Source: Chitinophaga pinensis (lineage in GTDB: Bacteria; Bacteroidota; Bacteroidia; UKL13-3). Taken from it: a DNA stretch of 64,000 bases. Made by a program: the position numbers and the translations under genes. Under the pieces are notes generated by a model. That model worked only from the letters and a program-made list of their open reading frames with translations, made no database searches and was not told the DNA's origin. The stretch spans positions 1 to 64,000 of the forward strand of contig CAMAWM010000006.1 of NCBI GenBank assembly GCA_945861965.1, in the 5' to 3' direction. Positions 1-9,438 of this stretch are shown here, one piece after another. Each line of letters starts with the position of its first letter. Positions within the stretch are counted from its first letter, which is position 1.

Positions 1-985
1 TTATAAATGGATAATTAGGTTCAGAATATACGTCTTCAAATAAAGCCGAATGCAAAGGTAAAGCTGAGCTTTCGCTAAACTCTACAGATGATTGAACTAC
101 TTCAATAACTTTTGCTTCCAATTGCTCCAACTCAATTTCATTTGCCCAATTGTTATCTAAAATCTTTTTACGCGTTTTCTCTAATGGATCACGCATTTTA
201 TATTCTTCAACTTCTTCTTTTGTACGGTATTTTGCTGGATCGCTCATGCTATGTCCGCGGTATCGATACGTTCTTATTTCTAAAAATGTTGGGCCCTTTG
301 ATTCACGTGCGTCAGTAGCAGCTTTTGATATTGCTTCGTGCACTGTTTCGGGTTGCATTCCGTCTACAGCATAACAAGGCATATCGTAAGCCAATCCTAG
401 TTTATAAATATCTGTATTGTTTGTTGTCCTTTCTACCGATGTGCCCATTGCATAGCCATTGTTTTCGCAAACAAATATAATTGGCAGTTTCCAAAGCATT
501 GCCATATTAAATGTTTCGTGCAATGCTCCTTGTCTAACAGCTCCATCGCCCATAAAACAAACGGTTACTTGGTTTCCATCACGGTATTTATCAGCCAAAG
601 CAATGCCGGCACCAAGCGGAATTTGACCGCCAACTATACCATGTCCGCCAAAAAAATTATGCTTTTTACTAAACATGTGCATGCTACCACCTTTTCCTTT
701 TGAACACCCAGTCGTTTTTCCAAATAGTTCAGCCATTACTTCATTGGCCGAAATGCCACAACCTAATGCATGTGCATGATCTCGGTAGGCAGTTATGATT
801 CGATCTTCATTTTGCAATGCAGTCATTGTTCCGGCTACTATTGCTTCTTGCCCAATATATAAATGACAAAAGCCCTTAATTTTTTGTTGACCATACAATT
901 GAGCAGCTTTTTCTTCAAATCTGCGCATAAGCAACATTTGTTCAAACCATTTAATATATATTTCTTTTGAAAAGGATTTATTCAT
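1..985 (-). CDS. pdhA: Pyruvate dehydrogenase E1 component, alpha subunit (3' end cut by window edge)
   Basis: Thiamine-diphosphate-dependent decarboxylase subunit that feeds pyruvate carbon into acetyl-CoA; works as a heterotetramer with E1 beta in the cytosolic pyruvate dehydrogenase complex. The frame starts with ATG at 985 and runs off the left edge after 328 codons. The ThDP/Mg motif begins at about residue 146 (GDGAVRQGALHETFN) and ends at the ENN near residue 174. The segment RYRGHSMSDP (about 241-250) corresponds to the conserved E1-alpha phosphorylation-loop region. The visible end (YPFI) matches the usual C-terminus of the family, so probably only a few codons are missing. E1 beta or E2 would be expected to the left but cannot be seen. 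Confidence 0.95.
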   Translation of the reverse strand, partial: MNKSFSKEIYIKWFEQMLLMRRFEEKAAQLYGQQKIKGFCHLYIGQEAIVAGTMTALQNEDRIITAYRDHAHALGCGISANEVMAELFGKTTGCSKGKGGSMHMFSKKHNFFGGHGIVGGQIPLGAGIALADKYRDGNQVTVCFMGDGAVRQGALHETFNMAMLWKLPIIFVCENNGYAMGTSVERTTNNTDIYKLGLAYDMPCYAVDGMQPETVHEAISKAATDARESKGPTFLEIRTYRYRGHSMSDPAKYRTKEEVEEYKMRDPLEKTRKKILDNNWANEIELEQLEAKVIEVVQSSVEFSESSALPLHSALFEDVYSEPNYPFI

Positions 986-1106
986 TTATTATAAAAAACA
1001 AGGCGCAAAAATAAAAAAATAAGTGATTGAAAAAAACGGAACTATCGAACTTCATAAATCAGTGAATAGTTGTGTAAATCAGAGTTGTACGATAATTCAA
1101 TGAAAA

Positions 1107-1721
1107 TCAAACAGAATGTGCCGTATTTTTTTCTTGCGATAAACTGTTTTTCATACCCTCATTGAAACAGGTTCTGCAACGAGCTTCATAGGTATCGCTT
1201 TCGCCAAGCATTACCAAATTGTCTACATTTACTTTTCTAAAAGAATGTGTAGCAACATCACCGCATGACATACAAATAGCATGTAATTTTGTTACATAAT
1301 CGGCTACAGCCATTAATTCTGGAACTGGACCAAAAGGTTTTCCAAGATAATCCATATCAAGACCGGCAACAATTATTCTTTTGCCTTGTTCGGCCAAATT
1401 TTGGCAAACATTTACAAGTTCATCGTCAAAAAATTGTGCCTCATCAATACCTATCACATTTGCTTCGCCTGACATTAGTAAAATATTTACTGAGGCCATT
1501 ACTGGTGTTGACTGAATGCTGTTTGAATTATGTGATACAACTTCGGTTTCGTTGTATCGATTATCAAGTGTAGGTTTAAAAATCTCAACATTTTGATTGG
1601 CAATTTTAGCCCTAGTCAATCTGCGAATAAGCTCTTCGGTTTTGCCTGAAAACATACTTCCACATACAACTTCTATCCAACCTTTTCGTTTATCAAAATG
1701 TGCTCTTGGCTCCTGAAACAT
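1107..1721 (-). CDS. tdk: Thymidine kinase
   Basis: Type II thymidine kinase; phosphorylates thymidine to dTMP in the salvage pathway in the cytosol. The P-loop GSMFSGKT lies at about residues 21-28, the DEAQFFD Walker-B segment at about 93-99, and two cysteine pairs (CMSC near 150, CRTC near 182) form the expected zinc site of the lasso domain. I chose ATG at 1721, giving 204 residues; a TTG at 1748 would add nine residues, but family members begin shortly before the GWIEVVCGSMFSG segment. It stands alone between pdhA and a divergent gene. Confidence 0.93.
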   Translation of the reverse strand: MFQEPRAHFDKRKGWIEVVCGSMFSGKTEELIRRLTRAKIANQNVEIFKPTLDNRYNETEVVSHNSNSIQSTPVMASVNILLMSGEANVIGIDEAQFFDDELVNVCQNLAEQGKRIIVAGLDMDYLGKPFGPVPELMAVADYVTKLHAICMSCGDVATHSFRKVNVDNLVMLGESDTYEARCRTCFNEGMKNSLSQEKNTAHSV

Positions 1722-1878
1722 GCTGCGAATATAATCAGCAAGTCGCAAATACTTTACACTTTAACATAAATGTTTATTTCTAATGCTTGATGAAACCGCT
1801 TTAATATTAAATTTTTGTTAACCGAAATAAGCGTTGCGCTTTTTATAAAATTAAAACTAAAAACAATAAACTAAATAG

Positions 1879-2781
1879 ATGAATTCATTACAATTATTAA
1901 CCAAAATTAAAAGTCGATTAGAAGACTTGAATCATGCTGCCGAGCAGGTGCTAAGCAACAACAACGACTTAAGCGCGCTTGACAAAGATTTATTAAAACA
2001 GAGATGCGTAGAATTGTACGAGCTTCTAATTAAGTTAAAAACCAAAGCCGATATTTCTGCTGAAGACATGGAAGTTTTAGAGAATATTGAAATGGATCAA
2101 AAAGAAATTTCGATTAGGGAAATCATTTCGCAAACTGAAAACGAAGAGATTTCATTGAATAGTATTGCTGAATCATTTATTGAAAATCAAGTTGAACCTT
2201 TGCCTGAAATAGTTGATGAGTTTATTGCTGAAGTTCCACAAATAGAATCAGAAGCGATTGAAATAATAGAAGAAATAGCAGAAGAAAAAATCGAAGTTGT
2301 AGCAATGGAAATTAATGAAACTGCAATTGAACAAACAGAATTTTCGGACGAAAAAATAGATGAGCTAATAAAAGAAACCTTGCATAGCAAATCCGAAAAC
2401 TATCAGTTAAATTTTAAAAAAGAAGAAAAACCAGCACCATTTTTAAGCATTGCCAAAACCGAAGTTCCAGTAGTGGAAACAAGCTTAAACGAACGACTAA
2501 ATGGAAATGGATTTGAAATAAGCAATAAAATTCCTGAACCTAAAATAGATAGTTTGAAAACTGCCATTTCCTTGAATAAAAAAATTGCTTTTGTTAACGA
2601 ATTATTTAGAGAAAATGTAGTTGAGTATGCAAAAGCAATTGACAAATTAAATAGCTCAAACAACTTGAACGAGGCATTGGTTTTTTGGGGTGATTTAAAA
2701 TTGCTTCACAACTGGGACACAAATAATAATTTAGTGGGCGAGTTGGAAAAAATGATTCAACAAAGGTTTTCTCACGTCTAA
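1879..2781 (+). CDS. Acidic conserved hypothetical protein (300 aa)
   Basis: No enzyme motif is recognised. There is no signal peptide or membrane segment, so it is probably cytoplasmic. The N-terminal ~70 residues look helical. Residues ~75-180 are extremely rich in Glu/Ile and look like a low-complexity acidic linker. The C-terminal ~65 residues (from about KIAFVNELFRENVVEY, then ALVFWGDLKLLHNW) form a compact domain of a type I recall from other Bacteroidota proteins of unknown function that also carry long acidic linkers. It is divergent from tdk, and its end faces menB with only 14 bases between the stops. The start is ATG. Confidence 0.75.
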   Translation: MNSLQLLTKIKSRLEDLNHAAEQVLSNNNDLSALDKDLLKQRCVELYELLIKLKTKADISAEDMEVLENIEMDQKEISIREIISQTENEEISLNSIAESFIENQVEPLPEIVDEFIAEVPQIESEAIEIIEEIAEEKIEVVAMEINETAIEQTEFSDEKIDELIKETLHSKSENYQLNFKKEEKPAPFLSIAKTEVPVVETSLNERLNGNGFEISNKIPEPKIDSLKTAISLNKKIAFVNELFRENVVEYAKAIDKLNSSNNLNEALVFWGDLKLLHNWDTNNNLVGELEKMIQQRFSHV

Positions 2782-2795
2782 TTACAAGAAATACT

Positions 2796-3617
2796 TTACG
2801 GGAATTTCGGAAATTTTTTAAAATCAGGTTTGCGTTTTTCTAAAAAAGAATTTTTTCCTTCTTTGGCCTCATCAGTCATATAATATAAAAGCGTTGCATT
2901 GCCTGCCAACTCTTGTATTCCGGCCTGTCCATCAAGTTCTGCATTGAACGAAGATTTTATCATCCGCAATGCAACAGGACTTTTTTCCATAATTTTTTTG
3001 CACCAATCAAGGGTGGTTTCTTCCAATATTTCAAGCGGAACAACTTTATTTACCAATCCCATTTGCAAGGCCTCTTGTGCATTGTATTGATCGCACAAAA
3101 ACCAAATCTCGCGTGCTTTTTTTTGTCCTACTAATCTAGCCAAATAACTAGCACCAAAACCGCCATCAAAACTTCCAACTTTAGGTCCAGTTTGACCAAA
3201 TATTGCATTTTCGGCAGCAATTGTCAAATCGCAAATTACATGCAAAACGTGGCCACCACCAATTGCAAAACCCGCAACCATTGCAATTACCGGTTTTGGA
3301 ATTCTGCGAATTTGCATTTGCAAATCCAACACATTTAATCGCGGAATTCCATCCTCACCAACATAACCTCCATGGCCTCGTACGCTTTGATCGCCACCGC
3401 TGCAAAAAGCTTTTCCGCCTTCGCCTGTTAAAATTACAACAAGCACATCTTCATTCTGTCTTGCCAATTCCATTGCTTCACTCATTTCCTTTACTGTAAG
3501 AGGCGTAAAAGCATTGTGAACCTCAGGACGATTGATGCTTATTTTTGCAATTCCATCGAAGTATTGAAATAAAATTTCTTTGTATTCTTTCAGATTTATC
3601 CAATTTATTTTACTCAT
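2796..3617 (-). CDS. menB: 1,4-dihydroxy-2-naphthoyl-CoA synthase
   Basis: Crotonase-superfamily enzyme that closes the naphthoquinone ring of o-succinylbenzoyl-CoA in menaquinone synthesis. At 273 residues it is the normal size. Oxyanion-hole segments are visible at FCSGGDQ (about 71) and GFAIGGGH (about 113). The stretch [14 protein letters not shown] is nearly identical to the E. coli enzyme and keeps the glycine typical of the bicarbonate-dependent type; the C-terminal [13 protein letters not shown] also matches. It is the last gene of the minus-strand run, 14 bases after menD, so the two are probably co-transcribed. Confidence 0.96.
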   Translation of the reverse strand: MSKINWINLKEYKEILFQYFDGIAKISINRPEVHNAFTPLTVKEMSEAMELARQNEDVLVVILTGEGGKAFCSGGDQSVRGHGGYVGEDGIPRLNVLDLQMQIRRIPKPVIAMVAGFAIGGGHVLHVICDLTIAAENAIFGQTGPKVGSFDGGFGASYLARLVGQKKAREIWFLCDQYNAQEALQMGLVNKVVPLEILEETTLDWCKKIMEKSPVALRMIKSSFNAELDGQAGIQELAGNATLLYYMTDEAKEGKNSFLEKRKPDFKKFPKFP

Positions 3618-3631
3618 TGTACATTTTATTT

Positions 3632-5287
3632 TTATTGAATTTTTATGTTTTTAAACTTTAGAAATTCTTTTGCATTTTCATCCATATCAAATTTTAATTC
3701 TAAGATTTTAGCTGTCTTAGATTTGTTGAAAAACGAATGCAAAGTTTTCTTCAATTGATTATTTGAACGGCAAAAATAATATTCCAACCCAAACTCTTTG
3801 CAAAGATTCTTAGCAGTTAATTTATGTTTTGTTAAAAAAAATTCCTCCAGCTCTGGTTGAGATTGTGGTCCATCAATCAAATTAAAAATTCCTCCGCCAT
3901 TATTGTTTACTATAATTACGCGTAAGTTCGATTTGTTGTGTTCATTCCAAAATGCATTTCTATCGTAAAAAAAAGCAAGATCGCCTGTAATTAATGTAAC
4001 TATTTGATCAGTTATCATAGCTGAACCAAGGGCAGTTGATGAACACCCATCAATTCCACTTACTCCACGATTTGCGAAAACAGAAATTTTATTTTGCGAC
4101 AAACCAGCATAACTTACATACCTGATGGACGAACTATTTGAAATTTGAAGTTGACTGTTTTGTGGCAATGTTTTCAGAATTAAATTAACAGATTTCAACT
4201 CGCTTTCATTTTTCGAATTCATGAAATGTTCCAAAGTATTTATCGCTTTTTTCTCAAGCAGTTGCCAACTTGTTAAATATAAATTCGAATTCTGTTTATT
4301 ACTTTGTTTTTGTTTTGCTATTTCAAACAAAACATTTGTTGGATTGCCCAAAATAAAATCTGTAACATTTCCGTATGTATTTACTTTGCAATTTTTATCT
4401 TCCTGAATTCGAATATGTGTTTTTGGACTGCAATTTTTCAACCAAGTTTTCAAAGATTTTGAAACCAATGGTCCGCCAAAACTAATTATGAATTCGGGTT
4501 CAAGCTGTTTCAAAACACTTGAATTGGCATTTGAAATTATAAAATCAAAATGTTTGATAAATGATGACTCTTGTTGATTCGAAACAACATCGGCAAAAAT
4601 TACAAAGCCTTGTTTTTGCAAATTTTTTATTTGTTGTGTAAGTTTTTTGTTTGGTAAAAGTTGGCCAACAACAACAATTTTTTTGTTATAAAATTTAGTC
4701 GGTTCAATTATTTTATCGTATGAATTAGTGGATTTCGTTTTTGATTCATTCCACTTTATTTTCTGAATTTTTATTTTTGATTCCGGCAAAATGTAAAGCG
4801 GTTCTTTCAATGGAACATTGATGTGAACAGGACCGAAAACCGGAAACATACTTTTACTTAAAACATCCTGAATTTTATTTTGATGCGTAGATTCGGTACA
4901 ATTTATATTTGCTCTAACATGCTTGTCATACACATTTGCCTGATTGATCATTTGTCCATCTTGTTGGTTTAAATATTCCTCGGGACGATCAGCGGTTAAA
5001 ACAACTAAAGGAATTTTTTGATAATAGGCTTCGGCAATTGCAGGATAAAAATTCAAAGCTGCAGTTCCACTTGTGCAAATTAGCACTACAGGTTTCTGCA
5101 ATTGTTGCGCCATGCCCAATGCCAAATAAGCCGCACTGCGTTCATCTACAATTACACATGTTTTAATTTTTTTGTTGCGACTAAATGCAAAAACCAATGG
5201 CGCAGAACGCGATCCTGGGCAAATTACCGCATGTCGAATTCCGAATTCGCTGCACAGTTTTGATATGACAAAAGCATGGTTGTTCAA
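3632..5287 (-). CDS. menD: 2-succinyl-5-enolpyruvyl-6-hydroxy-3-cyclohexene-1-carboxylate synthase
   Basis: ThDP-dependent enzyme that adds 2-oxoglutarate-derived succinyl semialdehyde to isochorismate, the first committed step of menaquinone synthesis. The N-terminal motif CPGSRSAPL (about residues 19-27) and the C-terminal ThDP segment with [13 protein letters not shown] and [11 protein letters not shown] are both present; 551 residues is the usual length. No ATG precedes the conserved N-terminus: the only reasonable start is TTG at 5287, five bases after the upstream stop (an ATT at 5305 is the alternative). The tight spacing to DUF5686 above and menB below implies an operon. Confidence 0.95.
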   Translation of the reverse strand: MNNHAFVISKLCSEFGIRHAVICPGSRSAPLVFAFSRNKKIKTCVIVDERSAAYLALGMAQQLQKPVVLICTSGTAALNFYPAIAEAYYQKIPLVVLTADRPEEYLNQQDGQMINQANVYDKHVRANINCTESTHQNKIQDVLSKSMFPVFGPVHINVPLKEPLYILPESKIKIQKIKWNESKTKSTNSYDKIIEPTKFYNKKIVVVGQLLPNKKLTQQIKNLQKQGFVIFADVVSNQQESSFIKHFDFIISNANSSVLKQLEPEFIISFGGPLVSKSLKTWLKNCSPKTHIRIQEDKNCKVNTYGNVTDFILGNPTNVLFEIAKQKQSNKQNSNLYLTSWQLLEKKAINTLEHFMNSKNESELKSVNLILKTLPQNSQLQISNSSSIRYVSYAGLSQNKISVFANRGVSGIDGCSSTALGSAMITDQIVTLITGDLAFFYDRNAFWNEHNKSNLRVIIVNNNGGGIFNLIDGPQSQPELEEFFLTKHKLTAKNLCKEFGLEYYFCRSNNQLKKTLHSFFNKSKTAKILELKFDMDENAKEFLKFKNIKIQ

Positions 5288-5292
5288 TGGCT

Positions 5293-7815
5293 TTAAAATT
5301 GAAATCTAATTCCGGCATTTACACCCCAACTTCTTGCTTGAGGAACATCTAAATGGGTTAATCGATGAACCATATTTATTGAGAAAATACGAAAAATATT
5401 TTCAATTCCATATCCAATTTCAATGTATGGCTGATCTTCAAATGAATGTGTTTTTGTCAATGGCCTTTTGTTTCTATCGTTTATTGGCAAAATCTCTAAA
5501 TTTTTTTTATCCAAATTTCCGTAAGCGGCTTTTACAAATGCAAAATTGCGCCACTTCCATTTTCGAATAAGTGGAATGCGATTAAAAAACAACCCTTCAA
5601 CATGTTGAACGTATGTAAAATGAATGTACTCATCGCTAATAAATTCATAAAAATTCATCAATGAATAATTAAAATCAGAGTATAAAAATGTTTGATTTCC
5701 GCGTGCTACATCTAACAATGGATAAGGCAATCTTCCCCAAATTTTTCCAATTGATAACCAATAATCAGCCGTACCAAAAGTTCCTGTGTTTAGATGATGT
5801 GTAGCATTGATTTGAAATTTATCGTAATCAAAATTTCCATCAAAAATGTTTTTAAAACCACGTATATAAGTAAACGTTAATATAGGAAATTTTGAGCGTT
5901 GAAAACGCAAGCGGTCATTGCCTCTTACAATCATCGTTTCTTTATAAGCCCATCGCAATTCTATACTCGCTTGCGTATTCGTAAAAGATTCGCGAATTGT
6001 TGCTGTTGAATTCGTATCGGAATAATTTGTTTTATACGCAAAAACAAAATTACCAAGTGGCGAAAAAGTATTGCGTTGTAAATTTATTCTATAAGTCCAA
6101 TCTCTTTTAGGTTGCGACAAAAAATTTAGTTTTATTTCCTGTGTATGATTTAACCTTATCTTGTGACCAAAAATACTGATTGCCTGAAAAAAACTGGACG
6201 AGTTGTTGGCCAATGAACCTAAATCGGTTGTAATGCCTAACAAATCATAATCGTCACGAAATTGAGCGCCAATAACGCTCCAATTTTTTCGACTAACAAT
6301 TCTATCAATTCCGATATTGTATTTCAACCTTTCGTCTTTAAATCCATAAGCCAAGTATGATTTTAAAATCCATTTTCTGTTAAACAAATGATTGGTTTTA
6401 AAGCCCAGTCGAATTCTATTTCCTTCAACATTGTTGTACGCATACAGAAAAACATAAGGACCAACATCAACACCATCAAAGCGTTTATACCCTTCAACAA
6501 CAAATCGAATAATATCAATATAGGTATGAATTACCGGTAAATTTTTAATGGAATCAACAACCTGATACATTTGCTTTTCAACACTTGTAAATTGTTCTGG
6601 CCTTTTTAATTTCCAATAGGCGCTATCGCGCTCTAAAGTATTTTCGTTTTCGTGTACAATTGTTTTATCAAAAAAATCTGGGTTTTTTGGTTCGTTCACA
6701 ACAATATCCGAAAACGAGTTGTAAAATTTTGCAATCATTCCTGTTGATTTTTTTGTCAATTCCGCAATATCAAAAACCAATCTGTTTTTGTATACAATGT
6801 AAGGTCCTGCATTAGTTTGAATTAACTCTTGTTGAATTTTTAATCGATCAATAAAATTCAAATTTGCCGATTTTGAAATCTCAACATCAATCCGTTTTAA
6901 TGCCCAAGTAGAATCTTGAATCCATAAATGTCCGATGAACCCTAAATCCTGTTCTCGTTTTAAATTAAGCTGAAGTTTGTAACATTTTTTGTTATCAATT
7001 AGTACCGAATCAAGCAAGGTATAAACATAAAATGTATGCGAGTTGTTTGCCAAAGGCGAAATAAAATCTTTGCGTAAAATTCGTACATAATTTTGATTGA
7101 AATTATTTTTTTGCAAACTGCTTCCCATCAAATCGCTTATAAAATCTTTATCGCCAATCCCAACTCCACTGCTTGACGAAGCTTGAATTATTTCTTTGCT
7201 TTTAGACGGTTCTTTGTTATAAAAATATTGACTATACGTTTCGCTGATAAAAATCGGGAGAATATATTTCCCCTCTTCGTTTTTCATTTGGCTGGCAGTA
7301 TCAAACAAACTTTTTATGGATTTAAAAACTTTTCTGTTTTTCATTTCATCGCTAATATTATTCAATGAAATGTCTGCTTTGTTGTAGCAATTGTATTGAT
7401 AAGAACTTAGGTTGTTTTCATCGTTCACATCGCGATATTTTTTTGCATTATTTATAATTCGCAATGCAGGATTTAATCTGGGTTTTATTTTTACGGCTTT
7501 CAATTCGGCAATTGCCGAACTCATTTCATAAATATTATTTTGAGAATTTGCGTAATTAATTTTGACACTTATTCGTTTGTAACCAACATACGAAAAAACA
7601 AGTGAATCAATTTTATAATTTGTTTTTAATTTAAAATTTCCTTCAAAGTCTGTAGTAGTTCCAATGTTGGTTCCTTTAAAAATAACCGTAACAAAAGGCA
7701 GTACTTCTTTGTTGTTAGCATCAAGAACTTTTCCGGAAACTATAAAAATATTATTTTCATTTTGTGCCACTAAAAATAGTGGTAGCAATAAAAATAATAG
7801 AAATAGTTTTCGCAA
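5293..7815 (-). CDS. DUF5686 / carboxypeptidase-regulatory-like outer-membrane protein
   Basis: Large exported protein (840 aa). An N-terminal signal peptide (hydrophobic run, then VAQ at about 16-18) is followed by a carboxypeptidase regulatory-like beta-sandwich at ~23-105 (VSGKVLDANN, GTTTDFEGNFKL), the DUF5686 region, and a C-terminal half rich in alternating aromatic beta strands ending in FQF, as expected for an outer-membrane barrel. The family is widespread in Bacteroidota and its function is not established. The start is TTG at 7815: the in-frame codons back to the stop of the upstream gene contain no ATG. It sits 18 bases after the cyclophilin gene and 5 before menD. Confidence 0.88.
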   Translation of the reverse strand: MRKLFLLFLLLPLFLVAQNENNIFIVSGKVLDANNKEVLPFVTVIFKGTNIGTTTDFEGNFKLKTNYKIDSLVFSYVGYKRISVKINYANSQNNIYEMSSAIAELKAVKIKPRLNPALRIINNAKKYRDVNDENNLSSYQYNCYNKADISLNNISDEMKNRKVFKSIKSLFDTASQMKNEEGKYILPIFISETYSQYFYNKEPSKSKEIIQASSSSGVGIGDKDFISDLMGSSLQKNNFNQNYVRILRKDFISPLANNSHTFYVYTLLDSVLIDNKKCYKLQLNLKREQDLGFIGHLWIQDSTWALKRIDVEISKSANLNFIDRLKIQQELIQTNAGPYIVYKNRLVFDIAELTKKSTGMIAKFYNSFSDIVVNEPKNPDFFDKTIVHENENTLERDSAYWKLKRPEQFTSVEKQMYQVVDSIKNLPVIHTYIDIIRFVVEGYKRFDGVDVGPYVFLYAYNNVEGNRIRLGFKTNHLFNRKWILKSYLAYGFKDERLKYNIGIDRIVSRKNWSVIGAQFRDDYDLLGITTDLGSLANNSSSFFQAISIFGHKIRLNHTQEIKLNFLSQPKRDWTYRINLQRNTFSPLGNFVFAYKTNYSDTNSTATIRESFTNTQASIELRWAYKETMIVRGNDRLRFQRSKFPILTFTYIRGFKNIFDGNFDYDKFQINATHHLNTGTFGTADYWLSIGKIWGRLPYPLLDVARGNQTFLYSDFNYSLMNFYEFISDEYIHFTYVQHVEGLFFNRIPLIRKWKWRNFAFVKAAYGNLDKKNLEILPINDRNKRPLTKTHSFEDQPYIEIGYGIENIFRIFSINMVHRLTHLDVPQARSWGVNAGIRFQF

Positions 7816-7833
7816 GTGACGTTTAATTAAACC

Positions 7834-8739
7834 TTATTTTATAACCAATCGAATTTTCATCATCAAATCTTTAACTGGTCTGTCTCCAGGTTTTGTTTCT
7901 ACGGCTGCAATTTTATCCAGCACATCAAATCCCGAAACCATTTCGGCAAACACGGTGTAATCCATATCTAAAAAAGGAGTTCCGCCTTCTTTTTCATACG
8001 TATCAATATGATTTTGGCTGTATGTAAAAATGCCTTTTTTATTGTACTCGGCATCCACTAATGGTTGCAAAGTTCCAATATACTCACGCAATCCTTTGCT
8101 GTCTCCACGTTCTTGAAAACCTGTCAGTATTTTTTGAATTGAATCAACCGAAACTATTTTATACAGCAGCTGTTGTTTTGCAGCAATATTTTTGCTGTTC
8201 ATTATATTTTCAAGTTCTTTAATTCCATATGTTTTTCCTTGAACAATATAAAATTGACTTCCCGATGATTCTTTATTTGGATTGATTTGATCAGAAGTTC
8301 TTGCTGCGGCTAAAACTCCTTTTTTATGAAAAAGATAAGGCACAAATTCTGCAGGAATTGTGTAGCCAGGACCACCATTGCCAAGTTGTTTGCTCGAGTC
8401 GGCATTTTTCGAATCTGGATCTCCAGTCTGAACCATAAATCCTTTAATGATTCGATGAAAAAGTAAACTGTCAAAAAACTTTTCTTTAATTAGTTTCTTG
8501 AAATTATCGCGATGAAGTGGCGTTTGATTGTAAAGTCGAAAATACATATTTCCTGAATCAGTCGAAATCTCAACCAGTTCTTCTGATCTTGTTGTAATAT
8601 GAGTGGGCTTGGCTTTCGCTTTACTCGTTTTTTTCGTTGCCTTTTGTATTGTTCCTAGTGATGAATTGGTTCCCTTTTGTGCAGTTCCTACTAATGAAAA
8701 AGTAAGCAGGCTTAAAATTAATAGTGTGTGTTTTATCAT
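7834..8739 (-). CDS. Exported cyclophilin-type peptidyl-prolyl isomerase
   Basis: Catalyses cis-trans isomerisation of proline bonds, probably in the periplasm. A signal peptide ends near TAQ (about residue 21). The cyclophilin core starts at ~55 and carries the active-site pattern FHRIIKGFMVQTGDP, then GYTIPAEF, GSQFYIVQG and a late FAEMVSGFDVLDKIA segment. An insert of about 60 residues between QFYIVQG and the last strands makes the protein longer (301 aa) than minimal cyclophilins. It is 10 bases downstream of the small gene at 8750 and 18 upstream of DUF5686, within one transcription unit. Confidence 0.92.
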   Translation of the reverse strand: MIKHTLLILSLLTFSLVGTAQKGTNSSLGTIQKATKKTSKAKAKPTHITTRSEELVEISTDSGNMYFRLYNQTPLHRDNFKKLIKEKFFDSLLFHRIIKGFMVQTGDPDSKNADSSKQLGNGGPGYTIPAEFVPYLFHKKGVLAAARTSDQINPNKESSGSQFYIVQGKTYGIKELENIMNSKNIAAKQQLLYKIVSVDSIQKILTGFQERGDSKGLREYIGTLQPLVDAEYNKKGIFTYSQNHIDTYEKEGGTPFLDMDYTVFAEMVSGFDVLDKIAAVETKPGDRPVKDLMMKIRLVIK

Positions 8740-8749
8740 AGTTGCATAA

Positions 8750-9103
8750 TTAAGAAATCAAACCCGATTCTTCAAAATATTTTATAACTAATTTTTTTAA
8801 GTAAATTTCTTGTTCCAATAAATTTTTATTTCCTAATTCCTTTATTAATTTGTAATGAGGCCAGCCTTCTGCATCTGTTTTCTCTAATTCATAATATCCT
8901 TCGTAGCTCAATAGTTTGCAGGTAGCAATGTGAAACAAATCCATTTTCTCTTCCTTTTCAAAAACTCTATTCTGCCCCAATTCACGCATTCCAATTATAT
9001 ACAGAATGCCATTCATGTCTGGTTTTTTACCAAATTGTTTTTTTAAATCAAAAACTATTGTATACCATTTTGCCTTACTGGCATCGTTCAATTCTTCTTC
9101 CAT
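8750..9103 (-). CDS. Conserved hypothetical protein (117 aa)
   Basis: Small soluble protein with no signal peptide. It reads as mixed alpha/beta with segments such as YTIVFDLKKQFG, ILYIIGMRELGQ and EGWPHYKLIKEL. I recall similar short proteins in many Bacteroidota, always unnamed. ATG at 9103 is used; a TTG two codons earlier is possible. It is the first gene of the minus-strand run that continues through the cyclophilin, DUF5686, menD and menB, so its promoter should lie in the AT-rich 75 bases shared with the divergent cytochrome b5-like gene. Confidence 0.75.
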   Translation of the reverse strand: MEEELNDASKAKWYTIVFDLKKQFGKKPDMNGILYIIGMRELGQNRVFEKEEKMDLFHIATCKLLSYEGYYELEKTDAEGWPHYKLIKELGNKNLLEQEIYLKKLVIKYFEESGLIS

Positions 9104-9178
9104 GTTCAAATAGGCTACAAAAAATATTTTTTTATAAAATTATTAAAGTTAATTGCGCAATTTATTTATATTAATTTA

Positions 9179-9415
9179 ATGTACGAAATTCCAATTTATA
9201 CAAAACAACAACTTGCTTTACGAAACGGTCAAGACCGAGATGAAATTTGGGTAGCTTACAAAGGCAAAATCTACGATGTAAGCAAAAGTCGTCTTTGGCG
9301 AAAAGGAATGCATTACGAACATTGGGCTGGCCAAGATTTAACGCACGAATTGCCAGATGCTCCACATTCAGACACTGTTTTTGATAAATTTGAACAGGTT
9401 GGGATTTTAGAATAA
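9179..9415 (+). CDS. Cytochrome b5-like haem/steroid-binding domain protein (78 aa)
   Basis: A single, free-standing cytochrome b5-like domain. IYTKQQLALRNGQ is the first strand/helix, then WVAYKGKIYDVSKS, W, HYEHWAGQDLTHEL and a C-terminal DKFEQVGIL, in the order of the family. The classical HPGG haem loop is replaced by a segment with histidines at 45, 48 and 57, as in the bacterial/MAPR-like branch, so the haem-ligand identity is uncertain. There is no signal peptide or membrane anchor. The start is ATG. The gene is divergent from 8750 and convergent with the methyltransferase. Confidence 0.82.
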   Translation: MYEIPIYTKQQLALRNGQDRDEIWVAYKGKIYDVSKSRLWRKGMHYEHWAGQDLTHELPDAPHSDTVFDKFEQVGILE

Positions 9416-9438
9416 CGAATTTCAAAACTAAGCGATTT

